This document shows, piece after piece, positions 36,266 to 57,001 of a stretch of DNA of 64,000 nucleotides (positions are counted from its first letter, which is position 1; the number at the start of each line of letters is the position of its first letter). The stretch is from Daphnia pulex (lineage: Eukaryota > Arthropoda > Branchiopoda > Diplostraca > Daphniidae): assembly GCF_021134715.1 (NCBI RefSeq), contig NC_060024.1:1240001-1304000 (forward strand), read 5' to 3'. The notes beneath the pieces were generated by a model. It was not told the DNA's origin, made no database searches, and worked only from the letters and a program-made list of their open reading frames with translations. Made by a program: the position numbers and the translations under genes.

Positions 36266-37525
36266 ATAACTCTATATTATTTTGAAGTGTTTTCGAGAAG
36301 GCATCTGGTTTTTTTCAAATTTTTCACAAAGTTATATCAAAGTTTTTTTTTGTCGTAAAAAAACTGGTACAAAGCTGAAAATTAATATTTGCAGAAATGT
36401 TTTTGTTCTGCAATGAATTTTCTGATTTGTTTATTTATGTTTCTTTGTAAAAAAGGTAAGTCACATCATGGTCACATTCCGTAAAGCATGAAAACACCTA
36501 CTCTTAAAATAAATCCCATGAAGTCCACAGCAAAACAATTTATTCATAATGAACTTGAACACTACTCGCTCTCAATCTTAATTATTTCTGTTAGCATGGT
36601 TCTCGTACGCCCAAAATGGGACGAACAGGACATTTTAGTTCCGGGCGGTACAAGCTGGGTGGCACCAGAATTAAGGAATATACAATGACACTAAATTTCT
36701 TTTTTTTCTATCTTCTTTAAAAATTTTTTTACATTTTGGTGAGTTTGAGACTAGTATCTTAAACATTATGCATTTCTTTGGTGGTCCAAATTGTCTTATT
36801 TGATTAGAGAAATGATTTTATGATTATTACAATTTTATTATAGTGCAATTTTGGCGCTATCGCTGGAAGATTTCGGGTACTGGATAATGTTATATGATTG
36901 CGATATAATATTGCTCCATATTCGACTGGAGAAATAAAAACAAATCATTTTCCGTAAATGAATATCATTGTAAAGAAGCGAGAATTTTGAGCAATAGTAG
37001 AAACTGAGCAAAGTAAGGATGTCACTTTTAACGCTGTCGTCTAGTAAAATTCCTTTAAATAAAGCTAAGGAGGCCAATTCAGATGAAAAGAATTACAGTT
37101 TGTTTGATTCCAAAACTTCATGTCTTATTATTGCGGGAGGTACACTCTCCTCCTTTTTGGGCTACATATTTGTAGCCGGTGTGCAAATTTATGTTTGTAC
37201 ACCTCTTGTTTCCCTTTGTATCTCCTGTATAGGAACAAAAGCTATTTGTATATGGGAGGTACAAGAATGGAAATTTAAGATTTGTGCCCTTTCCACAATC
37301 TGGTTTCATTCTTGTACACCTCTTAGGTAAGGTAGAGTGATAAATATAGCTGACAATTTTTTCCTCCCCTTCCCCGGCCCTGGTGGTCATGATTTATTCA
37401 CAAAAAAGTTTTAGTTTTTCTCCCGCACTGCTTGCGGATCGTTGCCAATAATAGCAAGAGAAAACTTTCATTTCTTTGTGTGTTTTGTTGTGATTCCGGG
37501 GGCTTATTGAGAACTTACTAGTCAT
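36266..37525. other. No gene recognised
   Basis: AT-rich sequence with weak open frames on both strands near 37019-37390. No motif or convincing splice sites. Confidence 0.35.
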
Positions 37526-38720
37526 TTGCGGAATATTCATGGATTTAGAACGTCCGGCCAATCTCTGCAACCGATTTTGTGCGGCCAAAATGGATGCAAA
37601 GAAACATTTCACTCTTGGTCTAATTTTAATTTCCATGTGAAACGATGTGAAGCAGCGTTGAATAATCCTGTAACACACCCGTTTGCTGTACGACTGACCC
37701 CCAGCGAAGCTGAAGGTAATCTTCAAGAAACCCAAGAATTTTTCACAGACTTTGCAGAGGAAGATCCTCCACTAGGTTAAAACCTGGCCCCATGCGCTAA
37801 ATCGCAATAATGTTGCTGGATCTGCAGGCCTACTATCAGTTATCACACTCGGCTTTGATTTTTATTACCACTCGTCTTACGGCAATCCTTCCCAACAATA
37901 TACTTGGTATGATTTGAGTAATTTTTTGTCGCGCCTTAATTCTAAGAACAAAAGACACTCATTTGTTTTTAAATATTACCAGTAGCTTATTCATTGGGAG
38001 GGGTTGGATTCGTAGCCCGTCTTAACAAACACGTACGGATAATCTGTTCCCGTTATGTGATCTACGACATTTAAGTTTATCCCAATAAAGGATTTTTTAA
38101 CAGTTCTTTTCTCTGGCGTAAAAAATTCCGTGTATTGAATTATTCTGAAACACCTAGTACCGACGGTTTCCTAAGTAGCCATCGTGATTGCTTGCATTTC
38201 AAAAATAGTTATCTTTACAGTCTTGATCGATTTTCTGTACGACTTCAATTGTTTGGCGATGAGTTAGAGGTACCAACCCGCCGGGATCAAAAGTAAAGCA
38301 GCACGAATTGCTGAAAATTTATACTAGAATTTGAAATCCCCCCCCCTCATATCGCAAGACAAAGAGCTGCCCAAAATTGGTGTCTGTTTCGGAACTTCAC
38401 TCTAATGTTTAGAGATGTCATCCCAAAGAATGATGTGTCTTTTTTGCTTATTTTGCAACTATTATCCATAATGAACTACGTATTTACCTCCCAGATATCA
38501 TTTTCCCTGACATTCATGGTTGAAACGAAAATTAAAATTTTCAGAATTTATAGAAAATTTCGGTACTCGGTTTCCAGAACTCATTCTCATCAAACAATTT
38601 CACCACCTTCTACATTTCCCTCTGTGTATCCTGCAATACGGGCTGGGTTTTGGTGTATGCGATATGAATCATTCCATAACATTTCCAAAAGAATTCAACG
38701 GGTGAATCATTTTTTGTAAA
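37526..38720 (+). pseudogene. Relic of a zinc-finger protein of a dispersed multi-copy family
   Basis: At 37526-37780 a frame encodes one C2H2/C2HC-like finger (LCGQNGCKETFHSWSNFNFH then VKRC), followed by FAEEDPPLG and a stop. About 0.8 kb later, in two alternating frames, come FPELILIKQFHHLLHFPLCI and GFWCMRYESFHNISKRIQRV. The order of finger, gap, then a His-rich LLH motif and a W-MR-E-H motif resembles large uncharacterised transposon-related proteins repeated in invertebrate genomes (from memory). Frame changes and the missing middle mark it as a relic. Confidence 0.4.
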
Positions 38721-39818
38721 CATTGCAAAATAAGTAGCAGACATCATCTCACGCTCGTTTCTCTGTTAATGTGAACAAAGAAAATGACTTTAAAAATAAT
38801 GGACTTAAAGTTGGGAAAAAACAACTCTCAATCCAAATTAAATTGTTCCAAATAATGTACATAAGCCCATCAGAACTGGATCGCCGGAGATTTTGTTTTG
38901 CTTCTTCTTCACAACTGACAACGAAAAAATTGTGTCTCTTCGGTGTGGCTATTTGAGATTAAGCTTCAGGGATTTCAACCTGCTTATTTATGTTGATTCC
39001 TTCAACTGTTCTTGAAACAAAATAATTGTTTTAGTAAAAATATAAACAAATAAAACTAAAGCAATAAATATTACCTCATTCAAAAAAATTTGAAACATTG
39101 ATGATATAAAATGTATGGTATTGTTTATTATATCCCGGAAACTTGAGAAGCCGGCGTGTGTTCACCTGGAAGCCATTAAGTTTGTAATTCAAAAAGACGT
39201 CTTTTAAACGGTTCCATCGGTCAGGATCACTGGGACAAAACACGTCTAAAAACGGAATGGTACTGTCTGAGTTCCTTTAAAAGTGAAGGGTCTTCTCACG
39301 GCAAACTCAACTTGGTAAGTGTCGCTTCATGTTCATCCACTTAACACCACAATCAATAGTGGAATGACTTTAGGGTCCCTTCAAGATATTTTCAACCTAT
39401 TACAAAAAACAATCCCATCCTTATAAACAATTCAAAATTAAAATTTGAGCTGGTTACCTTTTTTCACAGTGGTTTGCGCGTCAGCCCCGTAAAACTCGAA
39501 TCTTTTAACGCGTTTTACGGGCACTCCCGCTCATTTTCACACCCTAAACCCTATATTAGAAATGATCAACGCAAAAATATCTACAACCCTTTGTTAATCG
39601 TTTTCCAATAGCAGAAAACTTGCCTTGCTAGGGAAGAGCCATGGGCTTTATTTTTATGATTGCAGTCAACCTTTCTATAAAAAAATGTTTCAAAGGTTTG
39701 AAAAATAAAAGTAAAGGCAGGACTATTATTAACATGGTTTCATCGGTTGAATAGTATATGAAGGGTGCTGGATCTGCAATCAGCAAATCCTACGAGGATA
39801 CCAGACCTAATGCCTGAT
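38721..39818. other. No gene seen
   Basis: AT-rich. A short frame at 38771-38956 is unremarkable. Confidence 0.4.
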
Positions 39819-40007
39819 GAAATAGGACAGGCCGAGGACAGGTAGAAATAGGACTACTGGATAGTAGAAATAGGACTGCTCGTTAGGAGAAATAGAACTA
39901 GCAATAATCAGTTGCCAAAAGTAGTCCTATTTCGACCAGTCCTAATTTGTCCAGTCCTAAAACGTAGTCCTAATTCTACCAGTCCTATTTCGTTTCAGTC
40001 CTATTTC
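39819..40007. mobile_element. Fold-back element built from AGTCCTATTTC units
   Basis: The left half has GAAATAGGAC-type words at about 39819, 39853, 39877 and a variant near 39900. The right half has the reverse complement AGTCCTATTTC and variants at about 39929, 39947, 39965, 39980 and 39997. The two halves can pair over most of their length, and the outer ends are GAAATAGGACAG and its complement. It is a small fold-back repeat without coding capacity. Confidence 0.75.
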
Positions 40008-40252
40008 ACCGTCTACCAAAGTGAGCGAACTACATTTTGCAAAAAGTGACATTATTAAAGGAACAACGGTTAAGAAAGATTGCCTTGATTTCTTTATCCC
40101 CCACAAATATTGGAGATTGAAAGCCAGTGATCTGCGATTAATTAATAAATAACCTTATCTGAAAACATTCAAAAATTTAAAAAAATTAAAAAAATCTGAT
40201 CCAAATTCTTACTTCATTGGAAAAAAAACAATTTCGGAAAAGAATCTCCCGA

Positions 40253-40329
40253 GCCCAAATTCCTACCTAATATACTAATTTGATCATATTCATATACATT
40301 AAATTCATATATTAGGTAGGAATTTGGGC
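40253..40329. repeat. Perfect 22-bp inverted repeat
   Basis: Arms 40253-40274 (starting GCCCAAATTCCTACC) and 40308-40329 are exact reverse complements with a 33-nt AT-rich spacer. The end word AATTTGGGC recurs once more at about 40371. Confidence 0.9.
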
Positions 40330-41150
40330 CAATAGTACAAAGCAATATCAAACGTAATAAATTGTATGAATTTGGGCAAATAAATAATAAAAGCCAGTAA
40401 ATGGCTCTGACAAGAGTACAAAACAAAACTATGGCTGCAGATCCTCATCAAATCCGGGTTTGAACGGACTTCAATTATACCCTGCGAGTGGTAAACGAGT
40501 GGCGCGAGTGGCGCAAAAAACAAGTCTGGCAACGCTTTTCTTTCTTTCTTTATTAATAGCTCCTGTCACAGAAAGACTTTCAAAAATCAAAAATGTCACA
40601 AATGACAAAAATGCCAGAAATACCTTTATGGTTAAGTGTAGTGTGTAGAGTAATACCTTAATGTAAAAAAAAGACATCGCCAAAAATCAGGTATTTTTTA
40701 TATTTTCATTGTGTGTTATACATAGGCACAACAGCCTACGCTAGACCAAAGTTCCCCGGATTTTAACGGGGCGCAGGTTACTCGTAGAAACTTGAAGTAG
40801 AAGAAACAATGAATAAAACGAGACGCGCGCAAATAGATTTTCGACGGCTCACCGATTTTTCAAAAGATTTTACTTTTTTAAAAATACTAAATTACATTGA
40901 AATTAAACAAAAATTGGAACTTAAGTTAATCTTGCAATTCTATTTAACCCTGTATTTAAAAAATTAATTAATAAAAAGACACCATTTAGCCAAAAGTTAA
41001 TTTTTAAACACATTTTTTTATGATCCCTTTATTTTTTCTTGGGAAGGTTTTACGCAGAGTAAGAAAACAATGGGATAAATAAAGCTCATTAAACAAATCA
41101 CTTTTAACCATTTGTTTTGGGTAGACCCCTAAATTTGGCTCAAAATAACT

Positions 41151-41995
41151 GTAGGGGAGAGTGGGGTGAATGGCTCACTTTTTCTTCTCTTAGCTCCCAT
41201 TCCCTTATTGTCCAACGTATTTAGATCCACCAAATCTTAAAAGAAAGACAATCCTTCCTGCTTTAAATGGTGATTTTTTCAATTTGATCTAAATAAATTA
41301 AGACTAGGTTATTGCCGATTTAAAATAAAAAATTAGCAAACCCGCCCCAGATACGGGGCGGGTTTTGCTCACACTTGCTCACACCGCCGGGGTGTCTCGG
41401 CCCCTGTATTTCTTACGGAAAAACCGTTGACTGACAGTAGAAACTCAAAATTTAAAAAAATAACCCAATAATGCAACCCACCAACGGAATATCAATTAAA
41501 AAGCTGAAATAATTATGGTAGTTGACTAAAAACACGAATAAATTCGAACATAAAAAATCTTGCTGCTATCATATGCAATTTTATTTAAGCCAAAAAGCCC
41601 CGACGCTGTGTGGCCGATGCGCCCCCAACAAATGGGTCTTAGTATATTATTGAATATCTCTTATTTAAACTATTGTAAATATAAAACAAACTAAACAGGC
41701 TTAAAGAAGAGATAACGTAGAGTATTTTCCAGATTTTTTTATAATTTTAAAGTAATCGGGAAAGCCGATATTTGATTCGAAAGTCAAAGTAGGACGACCC
41801 AATTTTAAGACGAAAAATTTATTTTACCTTTCATTCCTCAACCGTTCGTCGTACTACCATGAAATTTGGTTTTAAAATGCGCATTACTAACATCTACATC
41901 TCCTGATTTTTTCAATATTTTATTGCAATTCTAATCCATCAAGAAATCAATTGAGCCAACCGACCCGAACGCCAGATCGCCCCACTCTCCCCTAC
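41151..41995. mobile_element. Non-autonomous DNA transposon, 845 bp, with GTAGGGGAGAGTGGGG inverted ends
   Basis: The left end GTAGGGGAGAGTGGGGTGA (from 41151) and the right end, reverse complement GTAGGGGAGAGTGGGGCGA (ending 41995), match over 16 bp and again shortly after. No transposase ORF lies between them. The interior has GC-rich patches (around 41345-41405 and 41597-41635) in AT-rich DNA. Flanks do not show a clear target duplication. Confidence 0.8.
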
Positions 41996-42859
41996 TATAT
42001 TAAGCATCACCCAAGCTTGTAACTCAATCTTGTACCTTGTTAGCTGATTACATCAATGGAAACAGTAGTGTGGGATAGGTTACCAGTTTGGCTGCGGTTT
42101 TGGGTGCCAAGAATGGAGGCCGTTTTGACTTTTGAGCCTGCACTCATTCTCGACTTCTCTTGTTTTGGTCGGTCAAATTTAACTGACTCTTTCTTTATTT
42201 ATATTGCATCACAAAGTGTTTGTCGCTTTTGTATTCGAATGACGTCTGACGATCAGTTAACTATACAGATATCCCTGTCGAATATTTTTTCTTGAAAATA
42301 ATTCATAGCGATTTTGTTTTCCCGTTTAACCGAATTTCGCTAGTGTCAATATTACCGACATATTAACTTTAGGAAAAATTATTAAGATCTGTTGATGTGG
42401 CCGATGTTAACGCACCTTTTGGTTTTCTTTATTTTTTTTTTTTTCTTACTCATCACATGCTTTGTAATTAAACCATCAAGCACGAGGCGACATCCATCAG
42501 CTGGAATTTCCGCCGAAATGTACAACCGACTATGCAACTAATCGCCGTCTGATTATTTTGGGCAAGCTAAACGTTGGGTAAGGATATATTCGACTTCTTT
42601 TGATAATTTTGAAGGAAAACTAAAAAGTATTTTTATGCAATTTCTACAAGTACCCTATTCTCATGTAGACCATAACACATGCCAAATAATTTCCAAAGCT
42701 TCTCCAAACAGACCCGAATACCAATAACAAAATTGATTGCCCTCAAATGAAATATAGAATTTTTTTAATAATTTTATAAGAGAAAAATTCTATAATTAAT
42801 TATATAATGTAATTACTGCAGGGGGCTGGCAAGGGGGCGCTCCGATTTTTTCCTCTGCC
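41996..42859. other. No gene recognised
   Basis: A plus-strand frame at 42056-42295 is protein-like in its first part (DRLPVWLRFWVPRMEAVLTF) but has no supporting splice structure or known motif. The remainder is AT-rich. Confidence 0.35.
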
Positions 42860-44346
<1,487 letters not shown>

Positions 44347-46279
44347 TGTGATTTTTTTGCGGGGTGGAATTAAGACCTCGTACAGATATAAGCGACGAGT
44401 TGAGAATGATGCTCAACTACAAAAGGCGGTGTAATTTAAACTGATTAGTATTGGTTAAATCGGTTACATATTCACAACGGTATTCAAAATCGATATCAAG
44501 TTAAGATAGATCAGACTGCAGTTCGATTTGCAGCCACTGCACCTGCAGTTAGCACAGCTGGGTCCGTATTTGCCTAATTGTATCCGCTTCTAGAAATGCT
44601 AATAGAACATGATCATTTTTTTCTATCGTCAATTGCACGCTTCTCTCCTTTTAACGATGACCAGCTGCACTGGTTCCACCGTATCATAACTTATTTGCGC
44701 AGACAGTATATAATATATAATTGTTCAAATATTTTCGCCGCTGCTGGTGCTTTAAATGAGATGCTTTAGATTTAAATGCCGTTCATCCATGGAAGGTAGA
44801 AATTTACTTACGGCCGAAATCTGTGGAAATCACATTCTGAACAGTTAGGCCAACGCCAGCTGAAGTTCATGTCAGACAACAATAATGTCTTTTTTTTTTA
44901 TCAACGAAGAATTCAGACCTTAAAATATATCATATAAATAATATAAATAAGAATATACTATAAAATATATGACCTTAAAATATTTCATTAAATTGAAAAC
45001 ACTACTGTTATAAGCGATTTTGGATTTTATTTTTATGAAAAATAGGAGAGGGAATAGAATTGTTGTGCATCGGCACAGGTGATGAAAGAAATCGCGATAT
45101 GGCAACGGTGGCGGGGGAGGAGAAGAAAACGAGCGGCCAGTCGATCCAGATATTTCAACGAGGCCGGAACATTCCGGCGAATCGAGAGTTTTTTGTGGTT
45201 AATTTTGAGTTTAATCGAATCGACTGTAAGGTGCGCGTGTTCCCTTGTACCGTGATTCCGTGTCGAGAATACATATTCTTCGCTGTCTACGGTGTTCGTG
45301 ATTGATTTTCCTCAGCGGACAGCGGTCCGTCACAAGAATAGAATAGCATAACAGTAGGTCTACTTTTATTTAGAAATTTTCCATTTTGGTGAAATGTGCT
45401 GTCGGTCTCTTTTAGATTCTTTACAGAATTTAATCCTCTGTGGGAAATACGGTGAAAATCCACATCCCTATCTAATCTGGGAGATCAACCTAACTTGCAA
45501 GTTGCATCCCGTTTCGTTAACTTTTGGGTGCTAACACAACTCAACAGTGTCAGTGTGCAAGTCCAGTAAAACAATACGCGTATTGTAATTTTTTTCTGTC
45601 GTTATGTATGTTCAATTTCTCGTTTATCAGCAGGAAATCAAAGAGTAGGAACACCAACAACGAAATAAATAAAAAGATTGCGGTTTCTGCAGGTTCAATT
45701 GAATAACCCTCTAACATGGCTGCAGGTTCCAAATTCGTAAAGTAAAATACGAGGCTAAATTCATTATTTTATAGCCTAATTCAAAAAGGCAAAAATAATT
45801 ACATGAATCACGCAAGAACTTGGCTTTGTTGTGTTTCGAGGACAAATGCTGTTCCGGCGCAGGTAAAATTCTTTCTACCAAATTATGTTCCGTCCTTCGC
45901 TTAACCTTTTCAAAGAATAAAACTGGCAGTGTGCGAACGAAAAAAGTACCGTATAGACGAACATTATTTTGATCCATATCTTGCGTAATTGTAAATGCGA
46001 GAAAATCTTTTCGGTTGTGACTTGTGAAATCTCACTTGAAAAAATTAAATTTCGCAACCAGTATTCCGTGAAACCAGTGAAGTGAAATAACAGTTGGAAT
46101 ATGAAGTAAAGTGAGAATCAGGACATTTCCAGCTCAGATTTCTTTGTTCAGTTAGCAATTGATTCTTTCTGCCTCTGTGTTATTTCAAGTTAATAAAATA
46201 TTAAAGTAAATTATAGTCAGGTATATAGTTAAAGTGTGAATCAACAGGTATATAGTCAGTTAGACAACGGCGGTAAAAA
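44347..46279. other. Intergenic between protease and receptor kinase, divergent arrangement
   Basis: No convincing exon. Plus-strand frame 45060-45305 (TVAGEEKKTSGQSIQIFQRG) is a weak possibility without motif. The receptor kinase starts at 46280 on the plus strand and the protease at 44346 on the minus strand, so promoters of both lie here. Confidence 0.4.
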
Positions 46280-54391
<8,112 letters not shown>

Positions 54392-54526
54392 CCAAACACT
54401 GATCAATCTGCTATCAATAATCGATTAACTAGGCACAGAGCAATCCACTTTAATATGAAGTTATTGCGTTATCATTTGATTTCTATTTTTGTCGAATTTT
54501 ACCGCCTTTTCCTTTCTTTGTGGCTA

Positions 54527-54670
54527 TTTGAATATGATCGCGCTGTATGTTATAAACTCAACGAAGATAAGGGAAACGCAAGGCTAAAGGATCATTTTGG
54601 ATTGTCGAACTTCGAAGTTGTTGGTAGAAAATTCTGGAACTCGACCAAAAAAAAACAAAAAAAAAAAAAC
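54527..54670 (+). pseudogene. Partial tandem duplicate of the receptor-kinase last exon
   Basis: The stretch TTGAATATGATCGCGCTGTA ... matches the tail of exon 18 (from about 54207 to 54330) over roughly 120 bp: LNEDKENATPKDHFGL there, KLNEDKGNARLKDHFGL here. Small insertions shift the frame, and the copy ends in A-rich sequence. It lies about 140 bp after the true stop codon, in the 3' region. Confidence 0.85.
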
Positions 54671-54799
54671 ACAACGATTCGTTACCGATCCTTTTCAATT
54701 GGGTCGATTAAATCACCGCTTATCGCTGATAGATCAACGGAGCGAAAAACTGATGCGCTCTGTCCAAGCCTGGAATTCAATATCGTTATAAAGACACGA

Positions 54800-55358
54800 C
54801 GAGTGAAACGTTTTTTTTTTTTTTTTTTTTTTTACCTTTTAATCGACGAAAGATTGACGTTATCAATAACTTCGAAATGAACTGGCAAACTTTAGTTGGT
54901 GTAATGCTGTACTTAAGCTGTACTGTAAGAGAATAACGTTCTATCCGAATTAAAACCAAGAACATTTCACCTAAATTACAGTGCAACCTGAAAAATATTG
55001 GAAATTCACATCTCTGTTGTGATAGAAACAAATTTCTTTTGTGCTTTCATTCGTTTGTAAACCCGAAGTAAATGTCAGAAAAAGGCAAACTATTCTTTGA
55101 TGAATGAAAACAATCTTTTAAAGATCGCTGTAAAATACCAAGCACACCATCAGGTTATATAATGCGTGTTACAAGTTACAAAAAATTTAATTTCTAATAC
55201 GGTGGATTGATTTTAATTATTTATCTGCTATTTTGATAAAGATGGCATCAACAGAACAGATTTGTATTTTTTTTATAGAACAACTTGGAAAAGGAGAAAA
55301 ATAATGATAAGGATGATTCAACGACCGGAATTTATTGTGGTTGAAATAGTTTAGATCC
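54800..55358. other. Intergenic between convergent genes
   Basis: A poly-T run of about 20 at 54812-54832, otherwise AT-rich. No exon seen. The receptor kinase (plus) and coatomer zeta (minus) converge here. Confidence 0.5.
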
Positions 55359-56323
55359 TTATTTCAGAAGAGACCATTTTAGCTGCTCCTTTGCCGATTG
55401 AAGCACCTAAAAAATCAGACGGAAATAATTAAAGAATTTATTGATCTTCTCCCTTAATTATAGTAATTTTTAAAATGTATATTGTTTAGTTTAGAAGTAG
55501 CTGCTGGAAAATGAAAATTTCAAACTAATTTCAATTTTAAATTTAATTAAATTGAAAAAAACCTTATTTAAATATCTGATTAAGTAGTTAAGTTATCAAA
55601 CATACCTGGGCCACTGTCTGCTCCCCAATTGGAATGTCATCATTCCGAAGAGCTACTCTGTATGATATAGCAGTGGGATCTGATTCCAGAATAATCCTGC
55701 AACACAATAGTAAACTGGTAATAGTATCTTGATAAACTTGTCATGATTACATGTTTGAATGGAAACCATACCCAGAATCACATATTTCATCCAAAGCAAG
55801 CATAACCACATCAAGATTTTCCATTAGAGAACGCTTTTCCACATTCTTTCTAAGTATTTGGCTGATGGAATCATACAAGCAGTTTAAAACACTAACCAAG
55901 ATCAACTAAATAAGGGGAAAAAAATTCCAATTTACTAATATTTTGTGAACAACTTGTGAGCATCTTTTACCTCATTTTCATGGCTACTTCCCATGACATA
56001 AAAATAAAGATCCACATTGCTTTTGTAGACACAAGTCATGTTTTCTAGCATAATGATTTCCGTGTTAGCTCGGTGTGTTTTGTTGAATAGGTTTTTTTCA
56101 AAAACCTTCTGTTCTTTTGCAGTGGGTAATGTGTTTGGGTCATAGTACTTTGCAAGAATACGTTTACCATCATTGTCAAGGATTGCAATTCCTTTAATTA
56201 CATACAGAGAAGGTTCCTAAAGAAATTTTATAAAAATGTATCATTTTGTTGTTGGTCTGACACAGCTGATTAAAGAAAATGTAGTACTAGAAGTAGCTAT
56301 ATTACCAGGACATGGTTATCCAT
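55359..56323 (-). CDS. COPZ: Coatomer subunit zeta (COPI coat)
   Basis: Five exons on the minus strand: 56306-56323, 55971-56216, 55772-55905, 55606-55696 and 55359-55406; 537 nt in frame, 178 aa, close to the 177 aa of vertebrate zeta-1. The first exon encodes only MDNHVL. Then come [99 protein letters not shown] and the end [14 protein letters not shown], all diagnostic of the longin-like zeta subunit. It pairs with gamma-COP in the F-subcomplex of the COPI coat for Golgi-to-ER and intra-Golgi transport. It is divergent from bystin, with a young copia-type insertion between the two. Confidence 0.95.
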
Positions 56324-56682
56324 TTCTTTATACAATATGCAATACACCACAACACAAGAGCTAAGAGAAATAAGATGAACCGTTGTACAGACGGGTGAAT
56401 GAAAATGTTCCGTTCGAGATGTTGATGAGTTGTTCTTACTTGACAACCGGTAGTCCTGTATGCTACGTTGGCAGTTTCTTTCGCGTAGTATCGCCATGGA
56501 GTACTTCAACTAGAGTACGATTCTTATGTCGGTAAGAAAATTATATTAACCATTAAAAAAATTAACTTATAAATTTTATAAATTTCCTATACTGATCACA
56601 AACCATTAACGAGATAAATCTATTTTTGTTTTAAAAGATACGGGAAAAAGCAAAAGGGCCAGTCGTTAGCGCCATCTAGGAA

Positions 56683-56687
56683 CTGCT
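56683..56687. repeat. 5-bp target site duplication (CTGCT), left
   Basis: CTGCT precedes the 5' LTR; the same five bases follow the 3' LTR at 58849-58853. Confidence 0.9.
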
Positions 56688-56886
56688 TGTTGAGTATAAA
56701 AGATAAACAAACTGGACAGTGCGGCAACGCAGGATAGCCAGGAAAGAAGAGAGGGGGAGAAGGACCTACCCAGACAAAGGAATAAGAGAGGGGGACTCAG
56801 TGCTGTTGACGATTGTGGCTAGGCGAGTAGCAATACAAAGCGTTCTTTGCAGCAAACAGGTTCACGTGTTAATTTCTATATCAACA
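56688..56886 (+). repeat. 5' LTR
   Basis: 199 bp, TGTTGA...TCAACA, with a TATAAAAG box at about 56695 very near the left end. Identical to the 3' LTR. Confidence 0.93.
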
Positions 56887-56901
56887 GGTTATGGGCCCAG
56901 C
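56887..56901 (+). promoter_or_regulatory. Primer binding site, complementary to the anticodon arm of initiator tRNA-Met
   Basis: GGTTATGGGCCCAGC directly follows the 5' LTR. It is the reverse complement of GCTGGGCCCATAACC, the anticodon stem-loop of animal initiator tRNA-Met. Drosophila copia primes from the same internal site using a tRNA fragment; pairing here is deduced from the known tRNA sequence. Confidence 0.85.
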
Positions 56902-57001
56902 TGTACGCACAGCTAACAGCTACTCTGTCTGAACAATTATTTTTTTTGTGTGTGTCCCCGGCTAACTGTTCCCAAGAAATTAGAAATTCTTTTCTGGAGT
57001 G

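Noticed and set aside
44920..45305. Possible small gene at 45060-45305
   Set aside because: Open but without motif, conserved start context or splice sites; likely chance.
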